Part shown: in pieces, positions 32,998-41,907 of the stretch
How positions within the stretch are numbered: position 1 is the first letter of the stretch
Layout: the number at the start of each line of letters is the position of its first letter
Source of the DNA: Tenacibaculum sp. M341
GTDB lineage: Bacteria; Bacteroidota; Bacteroidia; Flavobacteriales; Flavobacteriaceae
Assembly: GCF_004337695.1 (NCBI RefSeq)
Contig: NZ_SJXJ01000005.1
Span: 186,001-250,000, forward strand
DNA length: 64,000 nt
Direction of reading: 5' to 3'
Translations under genes and position numbers: made by a program
The notes under the pieces: model-generated
What the model was told of the DNA's origin: nothing
Database searches by the model: none
The model's input: the letters and a program-made list of their open reading frames with translations, nothing else

Positions 32998-33738
32998 TTA
33001 GTTTTGTTTATCAAGAAAAACTTTAATGTTTTTTATACGGGTAATTTGTAACCAAGTTTCTTTTGTGATTTCATCTTTCCATCCGGAAGATACTAATCCT
33101 ACTACTTTTCCATCTATATCAACTACAGGAGCTCCACTCAATCCTCCTAAACTTTCAGGACCACTTACCTCTACAAGAGAATGATAGTTGTTTTCGGTTT
33201 TTTTGAATTTATATTTATAAAGACGTTGTTCGCCTATTGAGTCTTTATATGACCAACCTACAGCGTATAGTAATTCATTTGTTTTTAAAGGTTTATTTCT
33301 GAATTTTAAAGGAGTATGATTTGATTTGTTTTCTTTGATAGAAAAAATTAACCAGTCATTATAAGTATCCCATTTGGTATTAATGTAATTCCAAGTAAGT
33401 GAATCTGAACGATTTTGGTTTAGTAGCTTGTTTAGGATAACATACCTTGTAGAGTCATTTTTAGGGTGCATTTTCCATTCTTTAAGTTCATTTTCAAAAT
33501 CAATGAATTTCATTTTGTTAGTTTTAGCAATCATTAAAATATGTTTTGCTGTAATAGCATAAGTATTGTTTAAATAAGAAATTAAAAAGCCATTTGAAGC
33601 ATTATTGTTGTTGAATTTAGGGTTATGATATGATACATTGTTGATTAACCCAATAGGTTTACTTTTTAAAAATTTAGAACTAGAACAGCCTATGATCAAA
33701 TAGGTAGATAGTAATATATAAAATGTAAGGTACTTCAT
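32998..33738 (-). CDS. Trypsin-like serine protease lipoprotein
   Basis: A 246-residue protein with a lipobox (YLIIGC, Cys18). It has a chymotrypsin-like fold: histidine in YAITAKHILMI, aspartate in TYNDWLIFSIK and serine in SLGGLSGAPVVD followed by GKVVGLVSSGW. No PDZ domain is present. The family includes housekeeping and stress proteases and inactive scaffolds; all three catalytic positions look intact. It is a single gene, convergent with the DUF4419 gene and divergent from the two-component operon. Confidence 0.8.
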   Translation of the reverse strand: MKYLTFYILLSTYLIIGCSSSKFLKSKPIGLINNVSYHNPKFNNNNASNGFLISYLNNTYAITAKHILMIAKTNKMKFIDFENELKEWKMHPKNDSTRYVILNKLLNQNRSDSLTWNYINTKWDTYNDWLIFSIKENKSNHTPLKFRNKPLKTNELLYAVGWSYKDSIGEQRLYKYKFKKTENNYHSLVEVSGPESLGGLSGAPVVDIDGKVVGLVSSGWKDEITKETWLQITRIKNIKVFLDKQN

Positions 33739-33939
33739 AAGTTATTGTTTTATAAACTAAATTAAAAATAGAATAATCAGTATGTGTTATAAATAGAAGT
33801 ACGAGCAGAAAATGTATAAGAATAAAAATTAAAAGAATATATTTTAATTCGTATTCTGATTTATTCTATTGGTATACGATAAAACAGTGTATAGAGATAA
33901 AAGCTAATTGAAGAAGAGCAATTTCATTATCTTTCAAAA

Positions 33940-34962
33940 ATGAATAGACAAATAGTGAAAATAGGGAAGCATATTTTTTTTTGGATAGGAGTTTTTTTAT
34001 TTTACATATTATCCTCAACAGAACCGAATTTGTTAGAACAAACAGTTATTTCAACACTGTTAAAATTCCCTTCGTTTATAATAGCAGCGTATACTTTTAA
34101 TTATTGGCAAGTACCTTATTATTTAAAGAAAAAAAAGTATATATTTTTTATGATATCTGTAATAATTGTAATAGTGATTTTGGTTTTGTTATCAAGAGTT
34201 ATAGGTTATTATTATTTAGATAAGTTTTGTAAAGAAGGACCTTATCCATTTATTAGTTTAATTGATTTTCCTTTTTATATGATGTCTTTTCATTTACCAG
34301 CTTTGATATTGTATTTTTATAAAACAAACAAAGAAGGGGAAATTAAGAGAGAAAGAATTTATCAGTTAGAAAAAGAGAAAATATCAACTGAGCTTAAATA
34401 TTTAAAAGCACAATTAAATCCTCATTTTTTATTTAATACTTTGAATAATTTATACTCTTTTGTAATTACGAAATCACCAAAAGCACCAAATATGATTTTA
34501 CAGCTTTCTGGAATTTTAGATTATGTTTTATATAAGAGTCAGCAACCTTATGTTTTTTTAAAGGAGGAAATACAAACAATAGAGAATTATATAGCATTGG
34601 AACAAATTAAATATGGAGATAGATTAAATGTTGATTTTAGTAAAAACATACAAAATGAACAACAACATATAATACCATTATTGTTACTGTCGATTGTAGA
34701 AAATGCTTTTAAACATGGAGTTAGTGGTAGTGTAGAGAAACCAGAAGTTAAAATAGTATTAACCCAAACAAATTCAATTATAGAATTTGTTGTTTGTAAT
34801 ACAAAATTACCAGCTAAAGAAGTAAATAAAACCGACGATTATAAAGAAGGAATTGGTTTGAAAAATATTAAAAGACAGTTGGATTTAGCCTATTTCAATA
34901 AACATACTTTTGAAATAGAAGAATTAGAAACTTTTTTCAAATTGAAATTGTGTTTAAAATAA
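33940..34962 (+). CDS. LytS-type sensor histidine kinase
   Basis: A 340-residue membrane kinase. Four hydrophobic segments (about residues 10-27, 38-55, 68-90, 106-127) are followed by a coiled-coil linker and the His_kinase domain (PF06580): LKAQLNPHFLFNTLNNLY with phosphorylated His162, then the ATPase part with SIVENAFKHGV (N box) and EGIGLKNIKRQL (G box). There is no extracellular sensory domain, so the signal is probably sensed in the membrane. It is encoded 8 bp before its LytTR response regulator. Confidence 0.92.
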   Translation: MNRQIVKIGKHIFFWIGVFLFYILSSTEPNLLEQTVISTLLKFPSFIIAAYTFNYWQVPYYLKKKKYIFFMISVIIVIVILVLLSRVIGYYYLDKFCKEGPYPFISLIDFPFYMMSFHLPALILYFYKTNKEGEIKRERIYQLEKEKISTELKYLKAQLNPHFLFNTLNNLYSFVITKSPKAPNMILQLSGILDYVLYKSQQPYVFLKEEIQTIENYIALEQIKYGDRLNVDFSKNIQNEQQHIIPLLLLSIVENAFKHGVSGSVEKPEVKIVLTQTNSIIEFVVCNTKLPAKEVNKTDDYKEGIGLKNIKRQLDLAYFNKHTFEIEELETFFKLKLCLK

Positions 34963-34970
34963 ATTAAGTT

Positions 34971-35678
34971 ATGATAAAATGTTTATTGGTTGATGATGAA
35001 TCACCAGCTATTGATTTATTAAAAAATCATTTACAAAAATTTAAAGAAATAGAAATTGTAGCTAGTTGTTACAATGCATTAGAGGCTTTAGCAATTTTAA
35101 AAAAAGAAAAAGTAGATTTAATTTTTTTAGATATTGAAATGCCCGTATTAAAAGGGTTAGATTTTCTTAAATCTTTACAAAACCCTCCTAAAGTTATTAT
35201 AACTACCGCCTATAGAGAGTATGCATTAGAAGGTTATGATTTAGATATTATCGATTATTTATTAAAACCGATTTCTTTTGATCGATTTGTAAAAGCAATA
35301 GAGAGGTTTTATAATCGTCAGCAATTTTTAAATTCTGAAATAAAAAAGATACCGAAAAAGCAACCCGCCTTCATGTATGTTAATGTAAATAAAAAACATA
35401 TTAAAATTATTTTTAATGAAGTACTTTTTATAGAAAGCCTGAAAGATTATGTTAGAATTCATACAAAGAAAGAGAGGATTGTAGTAAAGGGGAATATTGG
35501 TAGAATAGAAGAGTTATTGCCACAAGAAAAATTTTTAAGAATTCATAGATCTTATATAGTTTCATTAGATAAAGTAACGGCTTTTACACATAGAGATGTT
35601 GAAATTGGAGAAATAGAGGTTCCAATAGGTTCTAGTTATTATAAAGATGTTTTTCAGATTTTATCATTAAGTGTGTAG
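34971..35678 (+). CDS. LytTR family response regulator
   Basis: A 235-residue regulator. The receiver domain (1-115) has the acidic pair in LLVDDES, phosphoacceptor Asp54 (IFLDIEMP) and Lys in YLLKPIS. The LytTR DNA-binding domain (about 135-235) starts FMYVNVNKKHIKIIF and contains ILFIESLKDYVRIHT-like and FLRIHRSYIVSLDKV segments. It is the partner of the preceding kinase. The target genes are unknown; the TPR gene immediately downstream is a candidate. Confidence 0.93.
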   Translation: MIKCLLVDDESPAIDLLKNHLQKFKEIEIVASCYNALEALAILKKEKVDLIFLDIEMPVLKGLDFLKSLQNPPKVIITTAYREYALEGYDLDIIDYLLKPISFDRFVKAIERFYNRQQFLNSEIKKIPKKQPAFMYVNVNKKHIKIIFNEVLFIESLKDYVRIHTKKERIVVKGNIGRIEELLPQEKFLRIHRSYIVSLDKVTAFTHRDVEIGEIEVPIGSSYYKDVFQILSLSV

Positions 35679-35785
35679 ATAGATCTTCTTTTTACTTATA
35701 CTATTATTTATGAAACATCTATTTTTTGAATTAGGAGAAGATTGACTTTTTAATTTAGACATATTCAAATAAAAAAACAATAAAT

Positions 35786-36652
35786 ATGTTTAAGCTTAAA
35801 AAATTAATAAGTCTAATAATTTTAATTAGTGTAACGCTAGTAAATTCACAAAAATCAGAAAGAGAAAAAGAAGATGATTTTGTCAAAAAATACGCTCCCA
35901 AAAATTTAGATACTCACGGTTTTATATTACCAGTAGATTCAACAGTTCCTGAGGTACATCAATTATTCAATGATTTGGAGAAAAATTTTTATTTCTACGG
36001 AGATAAAAAAGAGTTTGAAAGAAAAGCCGCACGAATAATTGAGTTAGATCCCGAATATCCTAGTGGAATTTTAATGAGTTCTTTTTACGTGTTTGATTCA
36101 AAAAAGTACAAAGAAAAAGTAACAAAAGCATATGAATTATCTAAGAAATCAAGATTAAAATCAGAAAGAGATATTATTCAGGCAGAGTATTCACTTTTAG
36201 TTGAAGAAGATTATAAAAAGGCACAAGAATATTTTCAAAAAGTAGTAGATCTTTATCCAGATAGTGTTGCGGCTATTTGGTCTTTAGGTATGGCTTATTA
36301 TTATAATGAAGAGTTAGATAAAGCTTTGGAATGTTATAAAAAAAGTATAGAGTTATTGCCTGGTTTACCAAAGGGCTACGAGTTTGTATCTGTTATGTAT
36401 TATCAGAAAAAGCAATACCAAAAAGCTTTAGAATATCTTGATATAGCTGAAAAAAATGGAGCAAATGATAAGAATGATATTTACTTTTCTGAGTACAAGG
36501 GGTTTTTATTTTACAAGAATAAGATGTATGAAAAAGTTATAAATTATGTGAATAAAGTTTCTTTTTATGGTAAAAATTTTAAAAACAGTAAACAGTTTAA
36601 AAAAGTATATAATTTATCAAAGTTAAAGCTAGATTCTATTAATAAACTTTAA
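35786..36652 (+). CDS. Exported TPR-repeat protein
   Basis: A 288-residue protein with a signal peptide (about residues 1-21, VTLVNSQ). It contains about four tetratricopeptide-like repeats, clearest at EDYKKAQEYFQKVVDLYPDS, ELDKALECYKKSIELLPGLP and KQYQKALEYLDIAEKNG. TPR proteins act as scaffolds; this one should be periplasmic or outer-membrane associated. It lies 107 bp downstream of the LytTR regulator on the same strand. Confidence 0.82.
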   Translation: MFKLKKLISLIILISVTLVNSQKSEREKEDDFVKKYAPKNLDTHGFILPVDSTVPEVHQLFNDLEKNFYFYGDKKEFERKAARIIELDPEYPSGILMSSFYVFDSKKYKEKVTKAYELSKKSRLKSERDIIQAEYSLLVEEDYKKAQEYFQKVVDLYPDSVAAIWSLGMAYYYNEELDKALECYKKSIELLPGLPKGYEFVSVMYYQKKQYQKALEYLDIAEKNGANDKNDIYFSEYKGFLFYKNKMYEKVINYVNKVSFYGKNFKNSKQFKKVYNLSKLKLDSINKL

Positions 36653-36701
36653 AAATGTGAAATATTATACTTTATGGTAAATTATTAAATAAAGAGTAAA
36701 T

Positions 36702-36746
36702 TTGTTACATTTAATAGTAAGCATAGATTATTATTAAATGTAACAA
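36702..36746 (+). promoter_or_regulatory. Perfect 15-bp inverted repeat overlapping a terminator
   Basis: TTGTTACATTTAATA (36702-36716) pairs perfectly with TATTAAATGTAACAA (36732-36746) around a 15-nt loop. Its right arm shares four bases with the left arm of the terminator hairpin that follows, so the two stems cannot both form completely. No T tract follows this stem. Confidence 0.5.
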
Positions 36747-36775
36747 TGTAATACAAAATTAAACATTGTATTTTT
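36743..36775 (+). terminator. Terminator upstream of the sulfurtransferase gene
   Basis: ACAATGT pairs with ACATTGT and the stem is followed by ATTTTT. It ends either the TPR transcript or a leader transcript for the sulfurtransferase gene, which begins 20 bp later. Confidence 0.6.
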
Positions 36776-36795
36776 ATCAAGAATAACCAAATCAA

Positions 36796-37632
36796 ATGCT
36801 AACACTACCAACACCGCTAGTTTCTGTAAACTGGTTAAAAGAAAATAAAACATCAGAAAAATTAATAGTATTAGATGCTACAATTCCAAAAGTTGTAGGA
36901 GGAGGAAATATTAGTGAGAAAAGACAAATTCCGAATGCGATTTTTTTTGATTTAAAAAAGGTTTTTTTAGATAAAACAGGTGAGTTTCCAAATACAATTC
37001 CGTCAGCAAAATATTTTGAAGAACAAGTTCAAAAGTTAGGAATCCATCAAGATAGTTGTATTGTTGTTTATGATGATTTAGGAATTTATTCATCTGCTAG
37101 AGTTTGGTGGTTATTTACGATTTTCGGATTTAAAAATATAGCTGTTTTAGATGGTGGGCTACCTGCTTGGGAATTGGCTAAACTTCCAACAGAAAAACCA
37201 AAAGAAATAAACAGATTAGCAGGGAATTTTAAGGCAGTATATAATGCAGCTAAGTTTACTGATGTACAAAATGTATTAAATAACATTGCTTTAGAAACTT
37301 TTTGCGTTGCAGATGCTCGATCTGAAGGGAGATTTTATGCCAAAGTAAAAGAACCGAGAGAAGGAGTTAGAGGAGGACATATTCCAAAATCAATAAGTTT
37401 ACCTTATGCGGATTTACAGAATGATGGTTTCATGAAATCAAAAGATGAATTAGCAACAATATTTCAAAAAATAAATAGTAATAATAAACCTTATATTTTT
37501 TCTTGCGGTACAGGAATCACAGCTTGTATTTTAGCTTTAGGCTTAGAAATTACTGGAAATAGTAATTATGCTGTGTATGACGGATCGTGGACAGAATGGG
37601 GGAGTTTAACAGAGTTACCGATAGAACAATAA
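36796..37632 (+). CDS. Two-domain rhodanese-type sulfurtransferase
   Basis: A 278-residue tandem rhodanese protein. The N-terminal inactive domain spans about residues 10-130 and the catalytic C-terminal domain 150-278. The active cysteine is Cys237 in SCGTGITAC; a CG[ST]GxTA loop is typical of 3-mercaptopyruvate sulfurtransferase, while thiosulfate sulfurtransferases have CRKGVTA. It should move sulfane sulfur from 3-mercaptopyruvate to a thiol or cyanide in the cytoplasm. Its stop codon directly abuts the next start codon. Confidence 0.9.
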   Translation: MLTLPTPLVSVNWLKENKTSEKLIVLDATIPKVVGGGNISEKRQIPNAIFFDLKKVFLDKTGEFPNTIPSAKYFEEQVQKLGIHQDSCIVVYDDLGIYSSARVWWLFTIFGFKNIAVLDGGLPAWELAKLPTEKPKEINRLAGNFKAVYNAAKFTDVQNVLNNIALETFCVADARSEGRFYAKVKEPREGVRGGHIPKSISLPYADLQNDGFMKSKDELATIFQKINSNNKPYIFSCGTGITACILALGLEITGNSNYAVYDGSWTEWGSLTELPIEQ

Positions 37633-37959
37633 ATGAACATAAACTGGACTAGAGAAGAGTTTGAAACATATGTGTTGTTATTTGCAGCACATTGCAACCA
37701 AATAGAAACTAAAGAAGAGGTAAATTACATTCTTTCAAGAGTGGGAGAGAATATTTATAACAAAGTACATACTGAAATAGTTATTAGTAGTGAGCGAGAA
37801 AATGAACAAAGAATTATAGATTACTTACGAGTGAACTCCTATTCTAAAGATCAAAAAAGAGCTCTTTTAAATGAAGTGAAAGAAGTGTTTTTTGCAGATG
37901 GAACTGTAGATCAATCAGAGAAAAAAGCATTTAATTTTTTAAAAGATTTATTGAATTAA
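37633..37959 (+). CDS. TerB-like small protein
   Basis: A 108-residue, mainly helical protein. YVLLFAAHCNQIETKEEV near the N-terminus and FADGTVDQSEKKAFNFLKDL at the C-terminus look like the paired acidic helices of the TerB-like superfamily (tellurite-resistance-related). The start codon directly follows the sulfurtransferase stop, and the amidohydrolase gene begins 19 bp later, so it is inside a co-transcribed group. No enzymatic motif is visible. Confidence 0.6.
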   Translation: MNINWTREEFETYVLLFAAHCNQIETKEEVNYILSRVGENIYNKVHTEIVISSERENEQRIIDYLRVNSYSKDQKRALLNEVKEVFFADGTVDQSEKKAFNFLKDLLN

Positions 37960-37978
37960 AATTTAGATCACTTTTAAT

Positions 37979-38812
37979 ATGAATAAGTTTTCAATAGAAG
38001 AGATTATAAAAAAAATAGCCTCAGAAGAAACTTTTGAAGCTGTGTCTTCGGACTATTCTTTTACCATAAAAATAGAAAGTTATGTACCGTACGTATGCGC
38101 TGCGGTTCATGATGGAAGTCAATTTAGAAGAGAGTTATGGACTAATTGTTTGCATACAGCATATGAACGATGGTATGAAGAGGATCCAAAAACAAAAGCA
38201 ATGATTCAATCGCATCCAATTGTTATTGCTGGTTTAGATTCTCGTTTTGAGTATGATTTAAATAGAGCTCCAGAGACAGCTATATATTCTGATGCCTGGG
38301 GAAAACAGTTGTGGAAACAACCATTGTCAGAGGTAATGAGAACTAAGAGTTTAGCAAAGCATAAGAATTTTTATAAGGTAGTAAAGAGTTTATTATCAAA
38401 AATAGAAGAGAAGTTCTCTGTGGCTATTGTTTATGATATGCATAGTTATAATTGGCAACGTTGGGATAGAGTGGTACCGACATGGAATTTAGGTACAAAA
38501 AATGTTGATAATGATCGTTTTGGAAAAGTGATTGAAGATTGGCGAAACGTACTAGAAAATATGCCATTACCTAACGGAATAGTTTCATCTTCTAAAATTA
38601 ATGACACGTTTCAAGGAAATGGATATTTTTTAAAATTTATTACAGAAAATTTTTCAAATACATTAGTTTTGGCAACTGAAATAGCCAAGGTGTATTGTGA
38701 CGAGTTGAATCAAATTATGTACCCAGAAGTAGTCAATGCTGTAGAAAATTATTTGAGAGAAAAGTTACCAGAGCATGCTGAAAAGTTTTACAACACCTAT
38801 AAAATTGGCTAG
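37979..38812 (+). CDS. N-formylglutamate amidohydrolase family protein
   Basis: A 277-residue zinc hydrolase of the N-formylglutamate amidohydrolase (FGase) family. Recognisable parts are VCAAVHDGSQFRREL, an AGLDSRFEYDLNRAPE core, the catalytic region FSVAIVYDMHSYNWQR and a C-terminal YPEVVNAVENYLREKLPEH. Classical members release formate or glutamate in histidine degradation, but no hut genes are here. In Bacteroidota this branch is often next to DUF1704 proteins, as it is in this window (26 bp upstream), suggesting hydrolysis of an N-acyl or peptide-linked amino acid. Confidence 0.82.
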   Translation: MNKFSIEEIIKKIASEETFEAVSSDYSFTIKIESYVPYVCAAVHDGSQFRRELWTNCLHTAYERWYEEDPKTKAMIQSHPIVIAGLDSRFEYDLNRAPETAIYSDAWGKQLWKQPLSEVMRTKSLAKHKNFYKVVKSLLSKIEEKFSVAIVYDMHSYNWQRWDRVVPTWNLGTKNVDNDRFGKVIEDWRNVLENMPLPNGIVSSSKINDTFQGNGYFLKFITENFSNTLVLATEIAKVYCDELNQIMYPEVVNAVENYLREKLPEHAEKFYNTYKIG

Positions 38813-38838
38813 AAATTAAAGGCTTGTGATAGCATTTA

Positions 38839-40005
38839 ATGCCTAAAAGTTTTGTATTAAAGATGGAAGTTGAAAATTTATTAAAAATAGATAATCGCAT
38901 AGATGAGTTAGTAAAAAAAATAGAACTTCTCAGATATGTAAACCCAATTAACACAGAAGAAGAAAAGAGTAAGTTTTTTGCTTCTAAATACTTAACGGAT
39001 CCTGTATTTAAATATCCGGAACGAGATTTTGATAAATTTAAGTTGCATAGTGAGTTTTTTGCACTTCCTTTAGAAAAAATAGAAGACGAGAGGATTAGAA
39101 ATTTATACGAAGAGATTATTTACTTTTATTCAGGTTTAATTCAGTGTATAGAAACAATAGGAGAAGGGAAAAAGTTTTATTACAACAGTTTACGATCGTT
39201 TGGTTCACCTACTGAGGCAGATGTTGAAAATGCAAAGTTTATTCTTCATTTTGAAGATGATGATGAGAGCAGTGAAGTGTTTTTACCTAAATATAATTCA
39301 GATGAAGCTGTAGCTATTTTTAAAGAGTATGGAAAAAAGTATGACTTTGATTTTAACGTAAAAAAATCAGATAAAATGAGTGCTATTGCCATGGTATTAA
39401 ATAGCACACAAACCTTGGTAGTTAATGAAAATTACACATACTCAGAAAATCAAATGGCAGTTTTAACAAATCATGAAATTGGAGTACATATAGTGACTAC
39501 CATGAATGGTTTATGTCATCCACTAAAAATATTTTCTCACGGTTTTCCAGATAATGAAGAAACTCAGGAAGGTTTAGCTGTATTTAGCGAGTATATGTCG
39601 GGTAATTTAACAATTAAGCGATTAAAAGAATTAGCATACCGTGTATTGGCAGTAAATGGTTTAGCTAAAGGGTACTCCTTTTCAAAAACTTTTAGATTAC
39701 TACATAATACTTACGATTTAAATAGAGAAGATGCTTTTTATATTACTGTAAGAGCTTACAGAGGAGGCGGGTTTACCAAAGATTATCTGTATTTAACTGG
39801 GTTAAAGAAAATTTACACAGAATATAAAAAGAAACAAGATTTAAGTTTACTGTTAACAGGAAAAGTAACTCTCGATTTTAAAGACGATATAGCATATTTA
39901 ATAGAGAATAACTTGGCGAGTAAACCTAAATTTATAACAGAATCTTTTGACTCAAATAAAAATACTAATGAAACGATCAACTTTATTTTAGATAATCTTA
40001 AATAA
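38839..40005 (+). CDS. DUF1704 QEGLA-motif zinc peptidase (MATCAP-like)
   Basis: A 388-residue protein of DUF1704, annotated in databases as flavohemoglobin expression-modulating QEGLA motif protein. It has a zinc-peptidase HExxH motif, TNHEIGVHIV (about His212-His216), and the third ligand glutamate in TQEGLAVFSEY (about Glu244). The eukaryotic relatives MATCAP/TMCP remove C-terminal tyrosine from tubulin, so carboxypeptidase activity is a reasonable guess. An ATG at 38863 is an alternative start. It is the last gene of the plus-strand group. Confidence 0.85.
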   Translation: MPKSFVLKMEVENLLKIDNRIDELVKKIELLRYVNPINTEEEKSKFFASKYLTDPVFKYPERDFDKFKLHSEFFALPLEKIEDERIRNLYEEIIYFYSGLIQCIETIGEGKKFYYNSLRSFGSPTEADVENAKFILHFEDDDESSEVFLPKYNSDEAVAIFKEYGKKYDFDFNVKKSDKMSAIAMVLNSTQTLVVNENYTYSENQMAVLTNHEIGVHIVTTMNGLCHPLKIFSHGFPDNEETQEGLAVFSEYMSGNLTIKRLKELAYRVLAVNGLAKGYSFSKTFRLLHNTYDLNREDAFYITVRAYRGGGFTKDYLYLTGLKKIYTEYKKKQDLSLLLTGKVTLDFKDDIAYLIENNLASKPKFITESFDSNKNTNETINFILDNLK

Positions 40006-40036
40006 AGGCTGTAAAATGTGTTTTGAGTAGTTAATT

Positions 40037-40690
40037 CTAGCTATCAGATGTTTTTAGTCTATCGCTAACTACCATTTTTAACCACTCAGTAAAGTTTGGT
40101 ACTTTATGATGGAGTTTTTGATCGTTATGATTGTAATAAGCTAAAGACCATTCATCTTCTTCTTTAGAAGTAATTAAACACCATGTACCATCTTTAGAAT
40201 TTTCTGTAGGTAAACAAAGTAAAGAACTAGAATCAATGTAAATTTTACCCGTAGTTTCTATTTTATCACCGATATCTTTTTTATACTCAGTTAACCAGTA
40301 TGAACGTGTAATTTTTCCTATAGATTTTTCAGGATCGTTATAAATTTGTTCAGTACCATCACCAAAGTATTTCAAAAACATTTTATAAGAATCAGGTAAA
40401 CTAAGTCCAATTTTGTTTTCAATTTCGTGTATTTTCTGATCAGAAAGCTTTGTTCCTACCTTTTTATGTTGATCGTGATTGTCGGCAAGTTCAATAATCA
40501 AGTCCATAGTCTCAATTTCAGTTTGTGAATCTTGCTGAATAGAATCAATAGTTTGACGAGCTTTCGTAGCAATAGCTTTTCTTTCAGCTATTTTTGAATT
40601 TGTTTTTTGCGATTTTATATGGTTTATTTTTATAAAGAAACCAATTCCTAAAAGGGCAATAAGTAAAGTGAAATATGAAGAAAATTTCAT
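40037..40690 (-). CDS. SUKH (SMI1/KNR4) domain protein with membrane anchor
   Basis: A 217-residue protein. A single hydrophobic helix (residues 6-21) and a charged coiled-coil-like stretch precede a SUKH domain from about residue 80: DQKIHEIENKIGLSLPDSYK, MFLKYFGDGTEQ, LCLPTENSKDGTWCLI and a C-terminal NFTEWLKMVV. SUKH proteins frequently act as immunity proteins to polymorphic toxins, but no toxin gene is adjacent. It follows the HAD gene after 9 bp and is probably co-transcribed with it. Confidence 0.8.
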   Translation of the reverse strand: MKFSSYFTLLIALLGIGFFIKINHIKSQKTNSKIAERKAIATKARQTIDSIQQDSQTEIETMDLIIELADNHDQHKKVGTKLSDQKIHEIENKIGLSLPDSYKMFLKYFGDGTEQIYNDPEKSIGKITRSYWLTEYKKDIGDKIETTGKIYIDSSSLLCLPTENSKDGTWCLITSKEEDEWSLAYYNHNDQKLHHKVPNFTEWLKMVVSDRLKTSDS

Positions 40691-40699
40691 AATAGTTTT

Positions 40700-41350
40700 T
40701 TAAAGATGTGCTTTTAATTCAACGTAGTCAGAAATCACCATGTCGGCATTCTTTAATGTTTGGTTTGTTACTAGTGGATTGTTATAACCAACAACAAAAA
40801 TATTAGCGTCATTTGCAGCTTTAATTCCGTTATCAGAATCTTCAATAACAATACATTCATCTCTATTAGCCTCTCCTAAATCGGCAGCTTTTTCAAAGAT
40901 TTCAGGATGAGGTTTAGAAGCTTTTAAATCTGCACCACTAATTTTAGCTTTAAAGTATTGATGAAGGTTAAAACGATTAAAAACTCTATTGATATTTACC
41001 ATAGCTGAAGAAGATGCTAAGATTAAGGTGTAACCTTTCTCATAAAAATATCGAATGATATCTTCCACACCGTTGATCAATTTTAAATTAGGATCGTTTT
41101 CAAAAAAGTTCACATAACGACGTCTTTTATCTAAAACTAAATCTTCAGGATTTTGGTTTAAATTAAAGTGAGAAACTAACTTTTGAAAAGCATTTAGGGT
41201 AGAAGAACCAGTTAAAGAACTATATAAATCTTCAGAAACATCAACTCCTAAAGATTCAAATGTTTCAAAGTAAGCTTTTTTATGTAATTGTTCAGAGTCA
41301 ATAATAACTCCATCCATATCAAAAATAACACACTTAATGTTTTGTTTCAT
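40700..41350 (-). CDS. HAD-superfamily phosphatase (beta-phosphoglucomutase-like)
   Basis: A 216-residue HAD hydrolase with an alpha-helical C1 cap. Motif I is VIFDMDGVIIDSE, motif II is LILASSSAM, motif III lysine is in DLKASKPHPEIF and motif IV is CIVIEDSDNGIKAA. This set is shared by beta-phosphoglucomutases, phosphoglycolate phosphatases and sugar-phosphate phosphatases; the substrate is not resolved. It is encoded one base after the DCC protein gene, so it is in the same minus-strand operon. Confidence 0.9.
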   Translation of the reverse strand: MKQNIKCVIFDMDGVIIDSEQLHKKAYFETFESLGVDVSEDLYSSLTGSSTLNAFQKLVSHFNLNQNPEDLVLDKRRRYVNFFENDPNLKLINGVEDIIRYFYEKGYTLILASSSAMVNINRVFNRFNLHQYFKAKISGADLKASKPHPEIFEKAADLGEANRDECIVIEDSDNGIKAANDANIFVVGYNNPLVTNQTLKNADMVISDYVELKAHL

Positions 41351-41351
41351 G

Positions 41352-41774
41352 CTACATTAAAAATTTAGATTTTAATTCTGGTGTTGGTATCATACATTGT
41401 GTTGATTTACCAAACCACTTATATCGGTTTTTAGCGATAAAATCATATAAAATATCTCTAATGTTTGAAGGGAAAATATAAAACACATTTAATAATGACC
41501 AAAAACCACCTAAAGAATTAATTACTTCTAAAGCAGCTGTGGACTTTATGTAATAAGCCAAACCTGGCTCAAATAAAATAATAGAATCTATTTTAGAGGT
41601 ATCAATCTTTAAATCAGAAACTATTTTTTTTCCAGTATCTGATTGTAAAGAGCAGAATAAAAACATATCCTTTTTATCCAGTTTGATTAGTTTATTAATT
41701 GTTGCATTGCAAAAATTACAAACTCCGTCAAACAGAATTATCTTTTTACCTCCGTAAATTTCCCCCATAAACAT
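41352..41774 (-). CDS. DCC family thiol-disulfide oxidoreductase (DUF393)
   Basis: A 140-residue protein with the DUF393 signature: IILFDGVCNFCNATI near the N-terminus (CxxC), FLFCSLQSDTGKKI, then IILFEPG, and a C-terminal RYKWFGKSTQCMIPTPE. The family has a thioredoxin-like fold and is thought to do thiol-disulfide chemistry. Starts at 41774 or the second ATG at 41768 (MGEIYGGK) are equally possible. It is the first gene of a three-gene operon and is divergent from the ABC transporter operon. Confidence 0.87.
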   Translation of the reverse strand: MFMGEIYGGKKIILFDGVCNFCNATINKLIKLDKKDMFLFCSLQSDTGKKIVSDLKIDTSKIDSIILFEPGLAYYIKSTAALEVINSLGGFWSLLNVFYIFPSNIRDILYDFIAKNRYKWFGKSTQCMIPTPELKSKFLM

Positions 41775-41907
41775 TTTATTAAAAAATATTTATGCAAAAT
41801 TACAATAAGTTTTTGTAACATAAATTTAAAATGTGCGTCTAGTGAGTGTAAGTATGTTAAATCTTAACAAGATATACTTATCTTAGTATAAAAATTAACT
41901 AAACACT

